This document shows positions 62,817 through 64,000 of a stretch of 64,000 bases of DNA, in pieces. Position 1 is the first letter of the stretch. Each line of letters starts with the position of its first letter. Source of the DNA: Hoplostethus atlanticus (Eukaryota > Chordata > Actinopteri > Trachichthyiformes > Trachichthyidae); the NCBI GenBank assembly GCA_034670405.1, contig JAXDDX010000188.1, forward strand, positions 558,001 to 622,000, given 5' to 3'. The notes under the pieces were generated by a model. That model worked only from the letters and a program-made list of their open reading frames with translations. It had not been told where the DNA came from and ran no database searches. Both the position numbers and the translations under genes were made by a program.

Positions 62817-63974
62817 CAAGCAATCACTGCCACTAGAAAGGTTTAAAGTCAGTGGCTGTGGCAAAGGTGTGGGGCAGAAACTCCTTGGTGCTCTCTGTTC
62901 CTGCACTTAATTTTCAGTGACAGTGGCCAACAACCAGCAAACCAGGTTCCATTCATCTATGCAGAGGAGCAAAGTGGGGCAGGGGATGGTGAGAGTGGTG
63001 AAAACAATTCAGCTACACTCTGCTAAAAAAAGTTGGCGGGAAGTACAATTTTGTTGGAAGAGTGACCATCAATGAAGAAACTACTTCTCTTTAACTAAAT
63101 GTTATTGAAGAAAGAGACTTAAGTAATCCTGAAATCCAATGCTTTTAACACTTAAAGTGCCATAGGGCTATGTTAAAACTTACTCCTTACTCCTCTTACT
63201 CCAATTACTCCAACGTTGCAAGCCAAAGTTCTTAATCTTCCTCAACTTTTTTATTTTTATTTTTTTTACAAAAGGTGGTGTGTCTTTCATGTAGTCTGCC
63301 TTCACATAATGTTCTTGCAGAGACATCAGGCCCAACTCATGCACAAAATAAATGCAAGGAGGTCTGTGAAGTGAAATTGCCGCAGTGTAATCAATACTTT
63401 TATTAGGCTACTTGGTTCTGTAAGGAACAAATGGAAACCCCAGCTATTCTATGTTGGGCGCAGAAGACATTGTCATCATTTGGCCTCAATGGAAGATTGA
63501 GGCAGTTGAGGAGATTGTTCCAGTCTCTCGTGCTTTCTTGCTTTGGCCAATGCTGCTATCAAACATTAAAGAGCACAGGAAACATCAAAGGATGTTAACA
63601 TGGTTAAAGTAATGGACCTTGACTGGATAATGACACGCTAGCAACAAGTGTAGAATAATTGGGCTGACTGGCACTGCTCAGTAGAGCGACTTAAAAAAAA
63701 AAACAAGTGATAAGCTACAAGGGGAAAATGTGATTGTGACTGTAGAGAAGATACAACCAAAAAGTCCATCCCATATTGGCCCATTTCACAGAGCATTGCC
63801 CTTAATAACTAGAATTTACTGTAGTCAACACGTTTATCACACCAAATGATATGATTTATTCTCAGCTTGCTATCTCATGGAGCCTTCTTTGTACAAAGGA
63901 TGGCTGTAGTAAAAAAAAAAAAAAAGGTAATGTTAATTAACATGAACAATTAAAGCAGGTTAATTGTTTTGGTT

Positions 63975-64000
63975 CTCTATCAGACCCAAACAGCAAGACT
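63975..64000 (+). CDS. mapkap1: Possible start of next mapkap1 exon at the window edge
   Basis: The last bases hold a pyrimidine-rich run TGGTTCTCTATCAG with an AG at 63983-63992 area and a second AG (CCCAAACAG) just before CAAGACT. With the phase-1 base from the previous exon, the second acceptor gives Ala-Arg-Leu, close to the conserved Ala-Gln-Arg-Leu that follows SNT in SIN1. Too short to settle. Confidence 0.25.

Larger units (their letters stand above)
61492..63974 (+). other. mapkap1: mapkap1 intron after the first coding exon (partial)
   Basis: Intron starting at donor GTAGGC. A hAT element occupies 61845-62816. The rest is AT-rich unique DNA, with a T tract near 63250 and an A tract at 63911-63925. 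No other gene seen. If the acceptor at the right edge is not real, the intron continues past the window. Confidence 0.7.

Overview
The window is teleost fish genomic DNA: large introns, dense (CA)n microsatellites, tRNA-derived SINEs, CR1/L2- and RTE-type LINE fragments, and many hAT, Harbinger, Kolobok and Tc1-like DNA transposon remnants typical of fish. No prokaryotic or organellar feature is present. Apart from fragments of transposon genes, I recognise only two protein-coding genes; both are host genes and both are partial here.

Gene 1 is pbx3 on the minus strand, encoding a TALE homeodomain transcription factor. Six coding exons run from the start codon at 50273 down to 1042. All have GT/AG borders, compatible phases, and join into one open frame of 335 codons plus one base. 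They cover the PBC-A and PBC-B domains, the poly-alanine tract and the complete homeodomain. The C-terminal exons lie beyond the left edge. Intron 2 (8833-49529, about 40.7 kb) makes up most of the window. Gene 2 is mapkap1 (SIN1, a core mTORC2 subunit) on the plus strand, with its first coding exon at 61209-61491 and the rest beyond the right edge. The two genes are head to head, about 11 kb between start codons, the same arrangement as PBX3/MAPKAP1 on human 9q33.3.

Layout: 1-8.8 kb holds pbx3 exons 6 to 3 with a LINE fragment and SINE/Tc1 pieces in the introns. 8.8-49.5 kb is intron 2, with LINE fragments (9.4-9.9 and 19.5-20.4 kb), two GC-rich islands (10.1-10.8 and 20.9-21.3 kb), AT/homeobox-rich stretches that look like conserved non-coding DNA (22.8-23.1 and 45.2-45.6 kb), a six-unit tandem repeat (26.2-26.5 kb), a SINE with 12-bp target duplications (26.8 kb), a three-level nested transposon (29.8-33.3 kb), a hAT MITE (35.4 kb), a decayed hAT transposase (39.7-41.0 kb), SINE-like pairs (45.8-46.2 kb) and a 52-bp inverted repeat (46.5-46.8 kb). 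49.5-50.8 kb holds pbx3 exons 2 and 1 and the GC-rich promoter zone. 50.8-60.9 kb is intergenic or mapkap1 5' DNA with an RTE-like LINE tail and a candidate mapkap1 promoter near 57.7-57.9 kb. 61-64 kb holds the mapkap1 coding exon followed by an intron interrupted by a hAT element with 8-bp target duplications.

The most striking structure is at 29840-33257: a PIF/Harbinger element, with its Myb-like gene and a transposase stub still readable, that received a Kolobok element (268-bp inverted repeats, TTAA duplication, a THAP-domain start) in its 5' end and a BED-finger hAT element in the intron of its Myb-like gene. I found no evidence for a new gene system beyond these elements. Regulatory calls are inferences from composition.
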